Below are positions 1-6,980 of a stretch of 12,720 bases of DNA, piece by piece (position 1 is the stretch's first letter; every line of letters begins with the position of its first letter). Under the pieces are notes generated by a model. That model saw nothing but the letters and a program-made list of their open reading frames with translations. It was not told where the DNA came from and did no database searches. Made by a program: the position numbers and the translations under genes. This DNA comes from Methylophilaceae bacterium (lineage in GTDB: Bacteria > Pseudomonadota > Gammaproteobacteria > Burkholderiales > Methylophilaceae), in the NCBI GenBank assembly GCA_025362115.1, contig JANYIK010000019.1:1-12720 (forward strand), written 5' to 3'.

Positions 1-25
1 AAAAGCGTCTGTTTTAAGCTTAATT

Positions 26-32
26 AAGGAGG
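26..32 (+). promoter_or_regulatory. Strong Shine-Dalgarno site of the mutarotase gene
   Basis: AAGGAGG lies 6 bases before the ATG at 39. It is the best ribosome binding site in the window and fixes that start codon. The 25 bases before it are AT-rich but too short to call a promoter, because the window begins there. Confidence 0.8.
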
Positions 33-38
33 AGTTCT

Positions 39-953
39 ATGGCTGACCTCGCACTACTGAACGAACGTTTTGCCTTGGCGGGTAGTTTAAGTTTCATTGA
101 AGCCACCGATTATTTAGGGAATGGTTTGGCCATCGCGCGCATCCAAAACAGCCACGCCAGCGCCGACATCGCCATACAGGGCGCACAGATACTGACCTAC
201 GAGCCTGAGAATGAAGCGCCGGTGATCTGGCTCAGTCCGCAAGCCAAATTTATCCCCGGTAAAGCCATACGCGGCGGCGTGCCGGTGTGCTGGCCGTGGT
301 TTGGCAATCACGAAACCGAGTCCAGCTATCCGGCACATGGGTTTGCGCGCAACTTGGAATGGAGCGTGCTCGGTAGCGATGCGCTGGAGGATGGTTCTAC
401 GCGCTTAGTATTCGAGCTGCAATCCAACGATATGGCCAAAATGCAGTGGCCGTATGAATACCATTTACGCTATATCGTCACGGTTGGCGCGACCTTATCG
501 GTGGAACTGGTCACCAAAAATATAGGTAGCGGCTCTTTCACAATTAGCGAAGCGCTGCATACCTATCTGGTTATCGGGGATATTGAGAAGGCGGTGGTCA
601 AAGGATTGGCCAATGCTGAATACATAGACAAAGTGGATGGCTTCAAGCGCAAGACCCAAAATGGCGACATCAAAGTAGGCTCCGAGGTGGATCGTGTCTA
701 TCTGAACATTGCGGAAGATTGCGTAGTGGAAGACGGTAAGCTGAATCGGCGTATTCGCGTCAGAAAGGCTGGCAGTCAATCCACTGTGGTATGGAACCCG
801 TGGGCAGAAAAGACCGTGCAAATGGGCGATTTAGGCACCGAGGGTTATCGTGGTTTCGTGTGTGTGGAGAGCGCTAATGCTGCGGATAACGCGTTGACCT
901 TGACTCCCGGGGAATCACATACGCTACGGGTGACTTACTCGGTGGAGCATTAA
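39..953 (+). CDS. D-hexose-6-phosphate mutarotase (YeaD-like aldose 1-epimerase family)
   Basis: This 304-residue protein matches the glucose-6-phosphate 1-epimerase (YeaD/YMR099c) branch of the galactose mutarotase superfamily. The family interconverts the alpha and beta anomers of hexose 6-phosphates in the cytoplasm. Visible family motifs are the RGGVPVCWPWFG block (residues 79-89), AHGFAR with H100, EALHTYL with H174 (the expected catalytic histidine), VWNPW (251-255) and the late FVCVESAN block with E277, the expected catalytic glutamate. Length is normal for the family and no signal peptide is seen. The ATG follows an ideal ribosome binding site. The next gene begins 17 bases after the stop, so the two may be co-transcribed, but that gene gives no clue to a pathway. 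The family call is firm; sugar specificity is by family only. Confidence 0.9.
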   Translation: MADLALLNERFALAGSLSFIEATDYLGNGLAIARIQNSHASADIAIQGAQILTYEPENEAPVIWLSPQAKFIPGKAIRGGVPVCWPWFGNHETESSYPAHGFARNLEWSVLGSDALEDGSTRLVFELQSNDMAKMQWPYEYHLRYIVTVGATLSVELVTKNIGSGSFTISEALHTYLVIGDIEKAVVKGLANAEYIDKVDGFKRKTQNGDIKVGSEVDRVYLNIAEDCVVEDGKLNRRIRVRKAGSQSTVVWNPWAEKTVQMGDLGTEGYRGFVCVESANAADNALTLTPGESHTLRVTYSVEH

Positions 954-970
954 AGGCAGATTGCCACGCA

Positions 971-1384
971 ATGAATGCAGATGAAACCAAGCAGCAAAAT
1001 CAACGGATGCTAATGACCTTGCTGATATTGGCGATGGCTGTTCTTTCTGTGTCAGCAGCAGCGGCCTTTTTCGATGGTGGTATAGGCCATCTATTGAGTG
1101 TGGATGCCCTCATCACAGTATTTTCTGTCAGCTTGCCCTTTTTCGTGCTTTGGGCGGCAGCTAAAAATGCAAAGGGAATGGCGGTGCCGGGCGTGGCACT
1201 GGCAATCTCCTTTACCTTTATCTTGCTCGACGTGTTTGTTTCTGTTGGCCCAGGCTCAAGGCTCAACGAGTCTGTTGGCTCGATTGTGATGGGAGCGATT
1301 ACTAGTGCGGAAATCATTCTGCCCTTGCTGATGGTGGTTGGAGCCATCGTTTCTCAAGCTCGCTGGGAAGGTGAAGTCGAATAG
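971..1384 (+). CDS. Unrecognised small membrane protein with four predicted helices
   Basis: This 137-residue protein is not recognised. The sequence shows four hydrophobic stretches at about residues 13-34, 42-63, 71-92 and 102-127, joined by very short loops, with a polar N-terminus (MNADETKQQNQ) and a charged C-terminus (RWEGEVE). It is therefore probably a compact inner-membrane protein. The fourth segment contains an acidic residue (TSAEIILPLL) and the third ends in a conserved-looking LLDVF. No signal peptide, cysteine pair or known motif is evident. The ATG at 971 has only a distant AAAGG before it, so translation may depend on coupling to the upstream gene, or may start at the ATG at 1007. 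It lies between a mutarotase and an RNB nuclease, which gives no functional hint. Confidence 0.65.
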   Translation: MNADETKQQNQRMLMTLLILAMAVLSVSAAAAFFDGGIGHLLSVDALITVFSVSLPFFVLWAAAKNAKGMAVPGVALAISFTFILLDVFVSVGPGSRLNESVGSIVMGAITSAEIILPLLMVVGAIVSQARWEGEVE

Positions 1385-1424
1385 TCTTGGCAATATGGGC
1401 ACTTGTTGCCTATGTTGCATCTGA

Positions 1425-1456
1425 TGCGGCGCGGGCAGAAAATCTGCCCACCCTAC
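1425..1456 (-). repeat. REP-like palindromic repeat with GTAG end
   Basis: A perfect 7-bp stem (GGGCAGA at 1433-1439, TCTGCCC at 1443-1449) encloses an AAA loop. On the minus strand it reads GTAGGGTGGGCAGA, loop, TCTGCCCGCGC. The leading GTAG beside an imperfect palindrome is the hallmark of REP sequences mobilised by RAYT (Y1 transposase-like) proteins, and GTAGGGTGGGC-type repeats recur in many proteobacterial chromosomes. There is no T-run on either side, so it is a poor intrinsic terminator. It lies in the 100-bp gap before the RNB gene. Copy number elsewhere in the genome cannot be seen here. Confidence 0.6.
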
Positions 1457-1484
1457 AAAATAACCAATCAAGCAAAGGCAAGTT

Positions 1485-3389
1485 TTGAACGTATTTTTTG
1501 AAGAAGAAGGTAGTTTCAAGGTGGCCTCGGTGATGACCGAGAATCCAGGTTCCATGCAGGTGGAATCGGCCTCTGGCAAGCGCTCCAAGATTAAATCAGC
1601 TCACGTACTGCTCAGGTTTGAGGGCACGCTGACGAGCTTTATGGAGGCGGCACAAACTGAAGCCGCTACCTTGCAAGCGGATTTTTTGTGGGAATGTTGC
1701 GGCGAGCCGGAGTTTGGCTTTGAGGAGCTGGCAGAGGAGTATTACGGGGTCAAACCCAGCTGTATTCAGTCAGCCGCCACGGCTATCAGTCTGCACGCCG
1801 CTCCCATGTATTTTTACCGCAAGGGCAAAGGTCGCTACAAGGCAGCTCCGGAAGAAAGCCTGAAAGCGGCTCTGGCTTCGCAAGAACGTAAGCGTTTGCA
1901 GACCGAAAAAATCGTCGAATATGTGGCGTTGTTGACAGCGTTCAAGCTACCGCTAGAGTTTACGCACCACCTTGATATGCTGCTCTACGCGCCAGATAAA
2001 AACGCACTGGAGTGGAAGGCGCTGGAGGAGGCTTCTGCCACTACCCATCTTTCGCACCTCAAGCTGCTGGAGACTTGTGGGGCGATTCCTTCGATTCACG
2101 ATTATCATCTGGGCGCGTTTTTGCGCGAGTATTTTCCCGATGGTACTGGTTTCTCTGCTGTTGCCGCCGTGACCGTGCCATCCTTGCCGTGGGCCGATGT
2201 TGAGGCGTTCAGCATAGACGACGCGACCACCACCGAGATTGACGATGCGTTTTCGGTGCTGCAATTAGCCAACGGCAATGCCCGCGTCGGCATTCACATC
2301 GCTGCGCCTTCCTTGGGTGTGCTGCCAGATAGCGAATTGGATGTTGTCGCCCTCAAGCGGCTTTCCACCGTATATATGCCGGGTAACAAGATCACCATGT
2401 TGCCGCAAGCCGCCATCCAGCCTTTCAGCTTGAAGGCAGGTGAGGTTCGGCCCGCCTTGTCGTTGTATCTGGAAATCGCGCCGGATTTCAGCATCGTGGC
2501 GCATGACAGCCGTGTGGAATCGGTGAAAATTGCCGACAACTTGCGCCATGACGAATTAGAGCCTATTTTCAATGAAGAAACCATCGTAAATCCTTCCTCG
2601 CCCTTGGGGAGAGGGGCAGGGGGTGAGGGCAGTATCAATAGCGGAGAGGGCGTTTTTGCCTATTGGGAGCGGCTGTTGCTGTTGTTCAATCTTGCCGAAT
2701 CGTTGGAAAAAGCGCGCGGAAAGTACGACCCCAATCGCCCGCCGCAGATGGATTACAACTTTTACGTGGTGGATGGCAAAGTCGGCATCACCGAGCGCAG
2801 GCGAGGCTCACCGGTGGACAAATTGGTTGCCGAACTCATGATCTACGCCAACGCACATTGGGGCGGGCTGCTGAGAGATGCCAACATCCCCGGCATTTAC
2901 CGCGCGCAGATGGGCGGCAAAGTGTATATGACGGTGAAGGCTGAACCGCATCAGGGGTTAGGCGTGGCGCAATACGCTTGGAGTACTTCACCGCTAAGGC
3001 GAGCGGTGGACTTGGTGAACCAGCGGCAGGTGATGGCCTTGTTGAATGGTACCGAACCCGCATATCCTCAGAATAGTGATCAACTTACCACCATCATGCG
3101 CGATTTTGATATCACCTATAACGCCTACAGTGAATTCCAGCAGCGCATGGAACGCTACTGGTGTTTGCAATACCTGATTCAAGAAGATGTGCAGGAAATT
3201 GGCGCGACAGTATGGCGAGAGAACCTGGTGCGACTGGATGGCATGCCTTACATCACCAAGGTGCCGAGCTTACCTGAGACCCCGGTCGGTGCTCAGGTGC
3301 GCTTAAAAATTGAGCGTGTGGATACTTTGCTGATGGAATTAGGATGTAAGTTTATTGGGCGGGTGGATGCACCGGAAAACTCACCTTAA
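1485..3389 (+). CDS. RNB-domain exoribonuclease (RNase II/R family)
   Basis: This 634-residue protein belongs to the RNase II/R superfamily, which degrades RNA 3' to 5' using divalent metal. The catalytic loop is SIDDATTTEIDDAF, with D245, E251, D253 and D254 aligning to RNase II D201, D207, D209 and D210. The second acidic position is Glu rather than Asp, as in several divergent members. The later STSPLRR..DLVNQRQ block matches the RNase II TSPIRKY arginine region. The N-terminal 240 residues do not look like standard cold-shock domains and the C-terminal region is a short S1-like remnant, so this is the divergent, shorter branch. The chosen start is TTG at 1485 with only a weak AAGG upstream; it is kept because the following residues (MNVFFEEEGSFKVASV) look like the usual N-terminus of this branch. 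Residues about 370-382 come from an inserted palindromic repeat. The 3' end overlaps the kinase gene tail to tail. Confidence 0.85.
   Translation: MNVFFEEEGSFKVASVMTENPGSMQVESASGKRSKIKSAHVLLRFEGTLTSFMEAAQTEAATLQADFLWECCGEPEFGFEELAEEYYGVKPSCIQSAATAISLHAAPMYFYRKGKGRYKAAPEESLKAALASQERKRLQTEKIVEYVALLTAFKLPLEFTHHLDMLLYAPDKNALEWKALEEASATTHLSHLKLLETCGAIPSIHDYHLGAFLREYFPDGTGFSAVAAVTVPSLPWADVEAFSIDDATTTEIDDAFSVLQLANGNARVGIHIAAPSLGVLPDSELDVVALKRLSTVYMPGNKITMLPQAAIQPFSLKAGEVRPALSLYLEIAPDFSIVAHDSRVESVKIADNLRHDELEPIFNEETIVNPSSPLGRGAGGEGSINSGEGVFAYWERLLLLFNLAESLEKARGKYDPNRPPQMDYNFYVVDGKVGITERRRGSPVDKLVAELMIYANAHWGGLLRDANIPGIYRAQMGGKVYMTVKAEPHQGLGVAQYAWSTSPLRRAVDLVNQRQVMALLNGTEPAYPQNSDQLTTIMRDFDITYNAYSEFQQRMERYWCLQYLIQEDVQEIGATVWRENLVRLDGMPYITKVPSLPETPVGAQVRLKIERVDTLLMELGCKFIGRVDAPENSP
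2594..2629 (+). repeat. G-rich palindromic repeat inserted in-frame in the RNB gene
   Basis: The stretch starts CCTCGCCCTTGGGGAGAGG and continues into a G-rich tail ending GGGTGAGGG. It has an imperfect hairpin around CCC-TT-GGGG. It matches the CCCTC/GAGGG type of dispersed repeat seen in many proteobacteria, which on the opposite strand encodes an SPPAPLPKGE-like peptide. Here it is read in-frame as PSSPLGRGAGGEG (residues 370-382). This low-complexity linker lies between the catalytic metal-binding segment and the FAYWERLLLLFNLAESLEKARGK helix. Confidence 0.65.
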
Positions 3390-4761
3390 ACCATGCACCA
3401 TATCCTCCAGCCCCTTCGCTGACGGTAACCTCTGCGCCATGAATCTCGGCTATTTCCTTGACGATAGCCAAGCCTAGCCCGTTGCCGTGCGCTTCGTTGC
3501 CAAGCAGGCGGTGAAAACGCTCAAAGATGCGTTCACGTTCTTCCGGCGGGATACCGTGACCATTGTCTTCCACACTAAGTATTTGCTTTTCATCAACCCG
3601 TACTGTGACGCGGCTGCCTTTGGGACAATAGCGCAGGGCATTGTCTATCAGGTTATCCAGCATCTCTTTCAGGCGCACGTCGTCTCCGGCGATAAGCACT
3701 GGTTCTGAATGTCCTTCAAAGCCCAGGTCTATGCCATATCGCACGGCGACTTCTACCCATTCCAGCGTGGCGTCGCGGCTGAATTCGTTGAGGTCCATAG
3801 GGGCGAGCTGGACTGATTTATCTGCCCCAGGCTCATTGCGGGCGACGGAGAGTAGCTGATTCACCGCGTGGTTGAGGCGGGTAGATACCAGTTTGATTTG
3901 CTCCAGCGCGTGTTGTGTGGGTGGTGGGTTGTCTTGTTCGCGTGCAAAGTCGGTTTGTGCTGCCAAGCCAGCTAATGGTGTGCGTAGTTGATGTGCGGCA
4001 TCAGCGGTAAAGTGTTTTTGCACTTCAAACACTGCTGCCAGTCTCAATAGCAGGTGATCGATTTCGCGCGTCAGCGGTTGCACCTCAGTGGGCAAGTCGG
4101 GGACTTCCAGTGCTTGCATGTCGTTGTGTGAACGCTTGGCCAGAGCGGCGCGCAGTACTTCCAGCGGTGCCAGGCCACGCCGCACGCCGAGCATGACCAG
4201 CCCCGTTGATAACAGGATGATGATGGCCTGCGGGATGACGAAGATAGAGATGATGTCATCGGCTAACTGGTCGCGTTTGTGGCGAGTTTCGCCCACGAGA
4301 ATCTGCCAGGTATGTGCCTTGCCATTGACTTGTATGGTGAGAAGAGTAGCGACAGCGCGGATTTCCTTATGCCCCACCTTAGTGTCGTAGAAAAAGTTAT
4401 TTTCGCTGGAGATGTCGTTGAGGTGAGGTTTCGGTAACTTTCCATTGCCCACCAATAGCTTGCCTTGCTCGTCCAGTATGCTGAGGAAAGTTTCGTCGAA
4501 CTGATCCGCCAGGATCATGTCGCGTGCCTCACTTTGTGTGGCGACCTGGCCGGTGTTTTTGAGGGATTCCTTGGTGAGCTGTATAACATCGTTAGCTGCT
4601 TCAAGCAGGCCACGGTCGTAGGCATCTTCGGAATAATCCAGTGCAATGTGATACACCACTGCGGTGCCTATGCTGAACAGGGCTAATAGGGGTAACAGCA
4701 GCCACAGCAGTAGTGTACGGCGTAGTGAGCGGGGTAGTTTTTTGGGTGGTTTGCTAGACAT
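3352..4761 (-). CDS. Two-component sensor histidine kinase, TctE-like
   Basis: This 469-residue inner-membrane kinase has TM1 at about 17-39, a periplasmic sensor of about 130 residues resembling the 2CSK_N domain of TctE-type kinases, TM2 at about 170-192, a short HAMP-like linker, and the catalytic core. The HisKA box is DAAHQLRTPLAGL with phospho-acceptor H257. The ATPase domain shows the N box MLDNLIDNALRYCP (N374), the G1 box VEDNGHGIPP (399-405), the F box ERIFERFHR and the G2 box GNGLGLAIV. All residues for kinase activity are present. Its start overlaps the regulator gene by 8 bp, so the two are translationally coupled and surely form a pair. The signal is not shown by the sequence; TctE, QseC and PmrB relatives sense tricarboxylates, autoinducer or cations, and none can be assigned. 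The 3' end overlaps the RNB gene by 38 bp. Confidence 0.93.
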   Translation of the reverse strand: MSSKPPKKLPRSLRRTLLLWLLLPLLALFSIGTAVVYHIALDYSEDAYDRGLLEAANDVIQLTKESLKNTGQVATQSEARDMILADQFDETFLSILDEQGKLLVGNGKLPKPHLNDISSENNFFYDTKVGHKEIRAVATLLTIQVNGKAHTWQILVGETRHKRDQLADDIISIFVIPQAIIILLSTGLVMLGVRRGLAPLEVLRAALAKRSHNDMQALEVPDLPTEVQPLTREIDHLLLRLAAVFEVQKHFTADAAHQLRTPLAGLAAQTDFAREQDNPPPTQHALEQIKLVSTRLNHAVNQLLSVARNEPGADKSVQLAPMDLNEFSRDATLEWVEVAVRYGIDLGFEGHSEPVLIAGDDVRLKEMLDNLIDNALRYCPKGSRVTVRVDEKQILSVEDNGHGIPPEERERIFERFHRLLGNEAHGNGLGLAIVKEIAEIHGAEVTVSEGAGGYGAWFKVSFPVHPPAQ

Positions 4762-5425
4762 CTTCTTTCTCCAGCATATAGCCTAACCCGCGCACAGTAC
4801 TGACGATGATGCCGTGCGGCTCCAGTTTTTTGCGCAGGCGATGCACATAGACTTCAATGGCGTTGCTACCCAGCTCTTCATCCCAATTGGTGAGCTTTTC
4901 TACCAGAAGTTCTTTGGTGACGACCTTACCTAGCTTCATTAGTAGCGTTTCCAAGATACCCAGTTCACGGGCAGAAAAATTGGCGGGTAGACCATTAATC
5001 CGTACCAAACGGCTGGTGGTGTCGTAGCTCAAGGCGCCGTAGCTTATTTCGCTGTCTGACTCTTGCTGGATGCGGCGGATGTGGGCACGAATCCGAGCCA
5101 GTAACTCCGGCATGTCAAAGGGTTTGAGAATATAGTCATCCGCACCTAAATCCAGCCCTTTGATGCGGTCTTCCAAGCCATCGCGCGCGGTGACGATTAA
5201 CACCGGCAGCTTGGAACGTCTAGCGCGCAAACGGCGCAGCACCTCAAAACCATCCATTTTTGGCAGCCCTAAATCCAGCAGGGCGAGATCATAAATTTGA
5301 TCGCCCAGTGCCATATCTGCCGTCTTACCATTACGCGCCCAATCCACAGCGTAACCCGCGTGTTGCAACGAGCGCAGAGTGGCATCGCCTAGCACCTGGT
5401 CGTCTTCGACTAAGAGAATACGCAT
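4754..5425 (-). CDS. OmpR-family response regulator, TctD/QseB-like
   Basis: This 223-residue regulator has an N-terminal receiver domain (about 1-115) and a C-terminal winged-helix DNA-binding domain (about 125-220). The receiver shows the acidic pocket E7-D8-D9, phospho-acceptor D51 in LLDLGLPKMDG, T79 in VTARDG and K101 in YILKPF. The DNA-binding domain has the typical FSARELGILETLLMKLGKVVTKELL and SNAIEVYVHRLRKKL recognition-helix region ending in TVRGLGYML. Regulators of this group bind tandem half-sites with 11-bp periodicity. It starts 9 bp after the stop of the COG4705 gene and overlaps the kinase by 8 bp, making a three-gene operon. No good ribosome binding site is visible before the ATG at 5425, which suggests coupling to the upstream gene. 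Confidence 0.94.
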   Translation of the reverse strand: MRILLVEDDQVLGDATLRSLQHAGYAVDWARNGKTADMALGDQIYDLALLDLGLPKMDGFEVLRRLRARRSKLPVLIVTARDGLEDRIKGLDLGADDYILKPFDMPELLARIRAHIRRIQQESDSEISYGALSYDTTSRLVRINGLPANFSARELGILETLLMKLGKVVTKELLVEKLTNWDEELGSNAIEVYVHRLRKKLEPHGIIVSTVRGLGYMLEKEDV

Positions 5426-5434
5426 GTGTTTGGC

Positions 5435-6175
5435 TTAGCTTGCCTGCGGGCTGTGATTGTGGCTGCGCATGGTATGCACAATAAGCAATAGCAATATAGC
5501 AGCGAGTATGGCTGATGATCCCACCGTGCCAAACCCAAGCCCACCTTTCTCATGCGTTTTGGTGAGCAAGTCGCCGAAAGTCGCGCCGAAAGGGCGGGTC
5601 AGCACGAAGGCAACCCAAAACAGCAGTACTTTGGAGATTTTGCTGTAAAACGTGGCGAGGATCACCAGCACTAGCAGTGCGCCTATCAGCAAAGCGCCGC
5701 CCGCGAAACCCAAGCCGGAGTCGTCGGCCAGAAAATCACCTAAGGCCGTACCCAGCGTGTTGGAAAACACAATAGCAGTCCAGTACAGTAGTTCCACCTT
5801 GCGCGACCTGATGTCGCTCACGGAATAAGACTCTCCGCTTAAGCGCCAAAGTGCAAAGATGAGTAGCAAAATCCCGCTAAGTATCAAGGAGCCGTTGGCA
5901 TAACCGAGTTTTAGCGTCCTATCCATATAGTCCGACATGGTCGTCCCGGCGGTGCTGGTGAGTAAGATCACCAGCCAATACAGCGGCGGGTGATAGCTTT
6001 TGGCGGCGAGTTGCGACACCAGTGCGCATAACAAGACAGCTACCAGTATCAGCGAGCTCACGGCGTAACCTATGTTGAGGGTCATGGAAAGCAAATCCCC
6101 CGCGGTCTCACCCAGCGTGGTGGCGCAGATTTTCATGATCCAGAAGAAAAAAGTAATTTGTGGAAGTTTATTCAT
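5435..6175 (-). CDS. COG4705-type membrane protein with four-fold internal repeat
   Basis: This 246-residue protein resembles the uncharacterised COG4705 membrane family. It consists of four tandem units of about 55-60 residues, each with two hydrophobic helices and a G-x3-(G/S)D motif: TTLGETAGDLLS (19-30), STAGTTMSDYMD (74-85), NTLGTALGDFLA (139-150) and RPFGATFGDLLT (194-205). Each motif is followed by a glycine-rich LGYA/LGFA element. Eight transmembrane helices are expected, with acidic residues of the repeats placed within or at the edge of the membrane, as in some transporters or ion-binding proteins. Function is unknown. It is the first gene of the operon with the regulator and kinase, so it may be part of the sensing system or its main target. 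The start at 6175 looks full length, but its ribosome binding site (AGGA) is about 15 bases away and weak. Confidence 0.85.
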   Translation of the reverse strand: MNKLPQITFFFWIMKICATTLGETAGDLLSMTLNIGYAVSSLILVAVLLCALVSQLAAKSYHPPLYWLVILLTSTAGTTMSDYMDRTLKLGYANGSLILSGILLLIFALWRLSGESYSVSDIRSRKVELLYWTAIVFSNTLGTALGDFLADDSGLGFAGGALLIGALLVLVILATFYSKISKVLLFWVAFVLTRPFGATFGDLLTKTHEKGGLGFGTVGSSAILAAILLLLIVHTMRSHNHSPQAS

Positions 6176-6193
6176 TTGATGTAAATGGTTTCC

Positions 6194-6210
6194 TGTAAGT
6201 GGATTGTAAG
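6194..6210. promoter_or_regulatory. Candidate response-regulator box, TGTAAG-N5-TGTAAG
   Basis: TGTAAG occurs at 6194-6199 and again at 6205-6210, one helical turn (11 bp) apart, with a weaker TGTAAA at 6180-6185. Paired direct half-sites with 11-bp spacing are the usual binding mode of OmpR/PmrA/QseB-type regulators. The site lies in the 89-bp spacer between the two-component operon (minus) and the phosphatase-led operon (plus), so it could serve either direction. Binding by the regulator encoded next door is inferred. Confidence 0.45.
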
Positions 6211-6220
6211 CTCAGATGAT

Positions 6221-6229
6221 TAGTATGCT
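6221..6229 (+). promoter_or_regulatory. Possible -10 region for the five-gene operon
   Basis: TAGTATGCT contains two sigma-70 -10 candidates (TAGTAT and TATGCT). With TATGCT as -10, the -35 position falls at about 6201-6206, overlapping the second TGTAAG half-site. No good -35 hexamer exists there, which is the pattern of an activator-dependent promoter. The start codon at 6265 follows about 35 bases later. Confidence 0.3.
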
Positions 6230-6264
6230 CGCCAAGATACCAGTCTCTCCTGGGAAAGGAAACT

Positions 6265-6936
6265 ATGCTATTCGTGATTGATTTTGACGGCACGCTCTCT
6301 GTGCGCGATACCGTAGATGCAATGTTGGAAAAATTCGCTCCGCCGGAGTGGGAAGAAGTAGAGCAGGAATGGTTGGATGGACATATTACGGCTGTGCAGT
6401 GTATGCAAAAGCAGTTGCGTATGGTGCAGACAGACAACGTCAAACTAGAGAGTTTTTTCCGTGGCATTCAATTAGATGCATCTTTTCTCCCGTTTTACAA
6501 ACACGTAAGCCAGTTTTCCAAGGTCGCCATTGTCAGTGATGGCCTGGATCACGCCATCAAGGTCGCCATGAAGAATGCGGCATTTCCGGAACTTCCTATC
6601 TACGCCAATAAGCTGCATTTTGTGCCCGACGGCATTGATATTTCATGGCCGCATTTGAATGCTTCTTGCGACGCAGGCAACGGCGTTTGCAAATGTGCAG
6701 TGGCGCAAAATTTGTCTACCGACGTAGGTGGGCCGGTGGTGTTGGTGGGTGACGGTAAGTCGGATGCATGCTTGGCAAAGAGCGCAGACGTGGTGTTTGC
6801 CAAGGGCTCCTTGATTAAATACTGCGAAAAAGAAGGTATTGCTTACCATCGCTTCCAAACCTTTGCCGACGTATTGTCGCAGGTCAAAAAATGGCCGCAA
6901 GAGTTTCCGCAGCAAGCTGCGTTGCTGTCAGCCTAA
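6265..6936 (+). CDS. HAD-IB family phosphatase (MtnX/SerB-like)
   Basis: This 223-residue cytosolic protein is a haloacid dehalogenase-superfamily phosphatase. Motif I is VIDFDGT with nucleophile D6 and acid/base D8, motif II is IVSDG with S91, and motif IV is VGDGKSD with D163 and D167. A helical cap (about 15-75) between motifs I and II places it in the HAD-I subgroup with MtnX and phosphoserine phosphatase. A cysteine cluster (C135, C142, C144) sits in NASCDAGNGVCKCAV, a region that is cysteine-containing in MtnX-like relatives. The ATG follows AAAGGA at good spacing. No methionine-salvage gene is nearby, so an MtnX role is unlikely. As first gene of the operon with aminotransferase, hydrolase, ACP and ketosynthase, it probably removes phosphate from a pathway intermediate. 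The substrate is unknown. Confidence 0.88.
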   Translation: MLFVIDFDGTLSVRDTVDAMLEKFAPPEWEEVEQEWLDGHITAVQCMQKQLRMVQTDNVKLESFFRGIQLDASFLPFYKHVSQFSKVAIVSDGLDHAIKVAMKNAAFPELPIYANKLHFVPDGIDISWPHLNASCDAGNGVCKCAVAQNLSTDVGGPVVLVGDGKSDACLAKSADVVFAKGSLIKYCEKEGIAYHRFQTFADVLSQVKKWPQEFPQQAALLSA

Positions 6937-6980
6937 GCCTGTTTTCTTAATTCATTTAGATTACTTAAGAGCCTTACACC

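Noticed and set aside
495..821. Minus-strand open frame of 108 codons inside the mutarotase gene
   Set aside because: It is fully antisense to a firmly identified enzyme gene, with no family features.
1433..1449. Hairpin as an intrinsic terminator after the small membrane protein
   Set aside because: The stem is perfect but no U-run follows in either direction; the GTAG end fits a REP element better.
6265..6936. Methionine-salvage phosphatase (mtnX) as the name of the HAD gene
   Set aside because: The motifs are shared by many HAD-IB enzymes and no other salvage gene is near, so only the family is called.
6946..6969. CTTAAT...CTTAAG pair before the aminotransferase as a PmrA-like box
   Set aside because: The half-sites are 18 bp apart rather than one helical turn, in an AT-rich 44-bp gap inside an operon. 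Chance is the simpler explanation.
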